64,000 bases of DNA from Litchfieldella xinjiangensis (lineage in GTDB: Bacteria; Pseudomonadota; Gammaproteobacteria; Pseudomonadales; Halomonadaceae). The position numbers and the translations under genes are program-made. Numbering within the stretch: position 1 is the stretch's first letter; every line of letters starts with the position of its first letter. This document shows positions 62,973 to 64,000 of this stretch, piece after piece. Where the stretch lies: NCBI RefSeq assembly GCF_000759345.1, contig NZ_JPZL01000004.1, positions 1 through 64,000 of the forward strand, read 5' to 3'. The notes under the pieces are model-generated. The model did not search any database. It was not told the DNA's origin and saw only the letters and a program-made list of their open reading frames with translations.

Positions 62973-64000
62973 CAACGGATAGCCCAACTGCCTTGGGCGT
63001 CTGGCAGGGCTCATCGCGGGTCGGCACCCTATGGCGAGGAAGCGACGAGCGTCTGATCGGCTTCGAGTACGATAGCGACTGGCAAGCGCAGGGGCGCCCC
63101 ATATCCCATAGCCTGCCTCTCACGCGCAAGGCCTGGGAGCCCGAAACGCTGACTGCACACCATTGGTTCGGCAATCTTCTGCCCGAGGAGCAAGCCCGTG
63201 ATGCCTTGATCAAGCGGCTGGGGTTACCCGATGACGATTTCACCCTGTTGGCTGCCATCGGTGGTGACTGCGCAGGCGCGCTAAGTATCCTGCCGCTGGA
63301 TGAACGCCCTGCCAAACCGGAACATACCTCGGCAGCCGCCGCCTATCGGGAACTCGACGCTGGCCGCTTGAGCCATTGGGCCGCGTTCAAGGATCGCTAC
63401 GCGATCATGGCAGATGAACTGCCGGACACGCGACCGCGCCTATCCCTGGCCGGCGCCCAGGACAAGATTCCCGTATTCCTCGACCAAGACCGTGTCTATA
63501 TACCCACCAGCCAAGCGCCCTCTACACATATCCTCAAGTTTGCCGTCGCTGGGCGTGAGCAGGTTATCCTTAACGAGCTCTATCTCAACACGCTGGCTCG
63601 GCTCACCGGGCTACCCTGCCCCCCTTGTCGCATCGGCTACGCAGAACGGCATCCCTATCTCATCGTAGAGCGCTATGATCGTCGCGGCATAGGCTCAACA
63701 CAAATAGAACGGATACATCAGGAGGACCTGTGCCAGGCGCAGGGAATCCCGCGCAGTCGTAAGTACCAGGCCTTCGGCGGGCCCGATTTCGGCACGATCG
63801 TGCAAACCGTACGTGACGCCTGCAAACCCGCGGCGAGATCGATTCAACAGCTATTGCACTGGCAGCTATTCAATGTCCTGGCCGGTAATAGCGATGGCCA
63901 CGCCAAGAATATTTCACTGGTGCAGGATGAACGGGGACGCTGGCAAATCGCTCCCGCCTACGATCTCGTGGGTACCATCGTGCTTGGCTACCATCCGGAT
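62969..64000 (+). CDS. hipA: HipA-like serine/threonine kinase toxin (C-terminus beyond right edge)
   Basis: 344 residues visible of a protein usually near 440. HipA phosphorylates a translation factor (GltX in E. coli) and so causes growth arrest/persistence. N-subdomain 1 (VGTLWRGSDERLIGFEYDSDW ... HWFGNLLPE), the nucleotide loop SLAGAQDKIPVF, THILKF, and the catalytic segment GNSDGHAKNISL (Asp/His/Lys/Asn) followed by the metal-binding APAYDLV are all intact, so an active kinase is expected. It starts inside the hipB stop and is cut by the window end. Confidence 0.93.
   Translation, partial: MTTDSPTALGVWQGSSRVGTLWRGSDERLIGFEYDSDWQAQGRPISHSLPLTRKAWEPETLTAHHWFGNLLPEEQARDALIKRLGLPDDDFTLLAAIGGDCAGALSILPLDERPAKPEHTSAAAAYRELDAGRLSHWAAFKDRYAIMADELPDTRPRLSLAGAQDKIPVFLDQDRVYIPTSQAPSTHILKFAVAGREQVILNELYLNTLARLTGLPCPPCRIGYAERHPYLIVERYDRRGIGSTQIERIHQEDLCQAQGIPRSRKYQAFGGPDFGTIVQTVRDACKPAARSIQQLLHWQLFNVLAGNSDGHAKNISLVQDERGRWQIAPAYDLVGTIVLGYHPD

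Overview
The window looks like chromosome of a halophilic gammaproteobacterium of the Halomonas/Chromohalobacter type. The grounds are an enteric-style flhDC-motAB-cheAW-mcp block, GC-rich coding sequence, a second PomAB-like stator pair and protein sequences of that flavour. No rRNA, tRNA, CRISPR array or insertion sequence was seen. The genus is an inference from protein character, not a database result.

Layout. (1) 1-13.2 kb, minus strand: chemotaxis and flagella. In transcription order this is fliD-fliS-fliT-fliK-flhB-like, then flhD-flhC, then motA-motB-cheA-cheW, then two chemoreceptor genes, the second cut by the left edge. Sigma-28 type promoters can be read in front of motA and fliD and, more weakly, in front of the first receptor. 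Intrinsic terminators separate flhC from motA and cheW from the receptors. (2) 13.5-16.9 kb: two unrecognised genes and a CynX/NimT-like MFS permease on the plus strand, then pyrC on the minus strand. (3) 17.0-47.4 kb, minus strand: a large exopolysaccharide locus. It begins with wzb, then a 482-bp leader holding a JUMPstart/ops element, then wza-wzc and thirteen tightly packed genes: a PglK-like ABC flippase, two Wzy/WaaL-like membrane proteins, three glycosyltransferases, two initiating sugar-phosphate transferases, a WbpM/PglF-like dehydratase, a DegT aminotransferase, an ATP-grasp ligase, an HpcH/HpaI-type aldolase, a D-2-hydroxyacid dehydrogenase and a phosphoribosyltransferase-like protein. 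After an AT-rich gap come a 2619-residue secreted multidomain protein with a nearly perfect internal duplication, a UDP-xylose synthase and one more glycosyltransferase.

(4) 47.5-49.8 kb: a small unrecognised membrane protein and a second MotA/MotB (PomAB-like) stator pair. (5) 49.8-60.4 kb: a REP-like palindrome cluster, then a catabolic module: M20 deacylase/peptidase, GntR-FCD regulator, dipeptide-type ABC importer, FAD-linked hydroxyacid oxidase, GNAT and PLP aminotransferase. (6) 60.5-64.0 kb: a NarX/UhpB-type PAS histidine kinase, a receiver-only response regulator, and a hipBA toxin-antitoxin module with three operator-like palindromes spaced exactly 49 bp apart. hipA is cut by the right edge.

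The most interesting part is the polysaccharide locus. The ops element predicts RfaH-type control of one operon of about 19 kb. The gene content suggests an initiating trideoxy diamino sugar whose 4-amino group is acylated by a free-standing ATP-grasp ligase, much as in Neisseria PglB2. The 2-hydroxyacid could be supplied by the aldolase and dehydrogenase encoded in the same operon.
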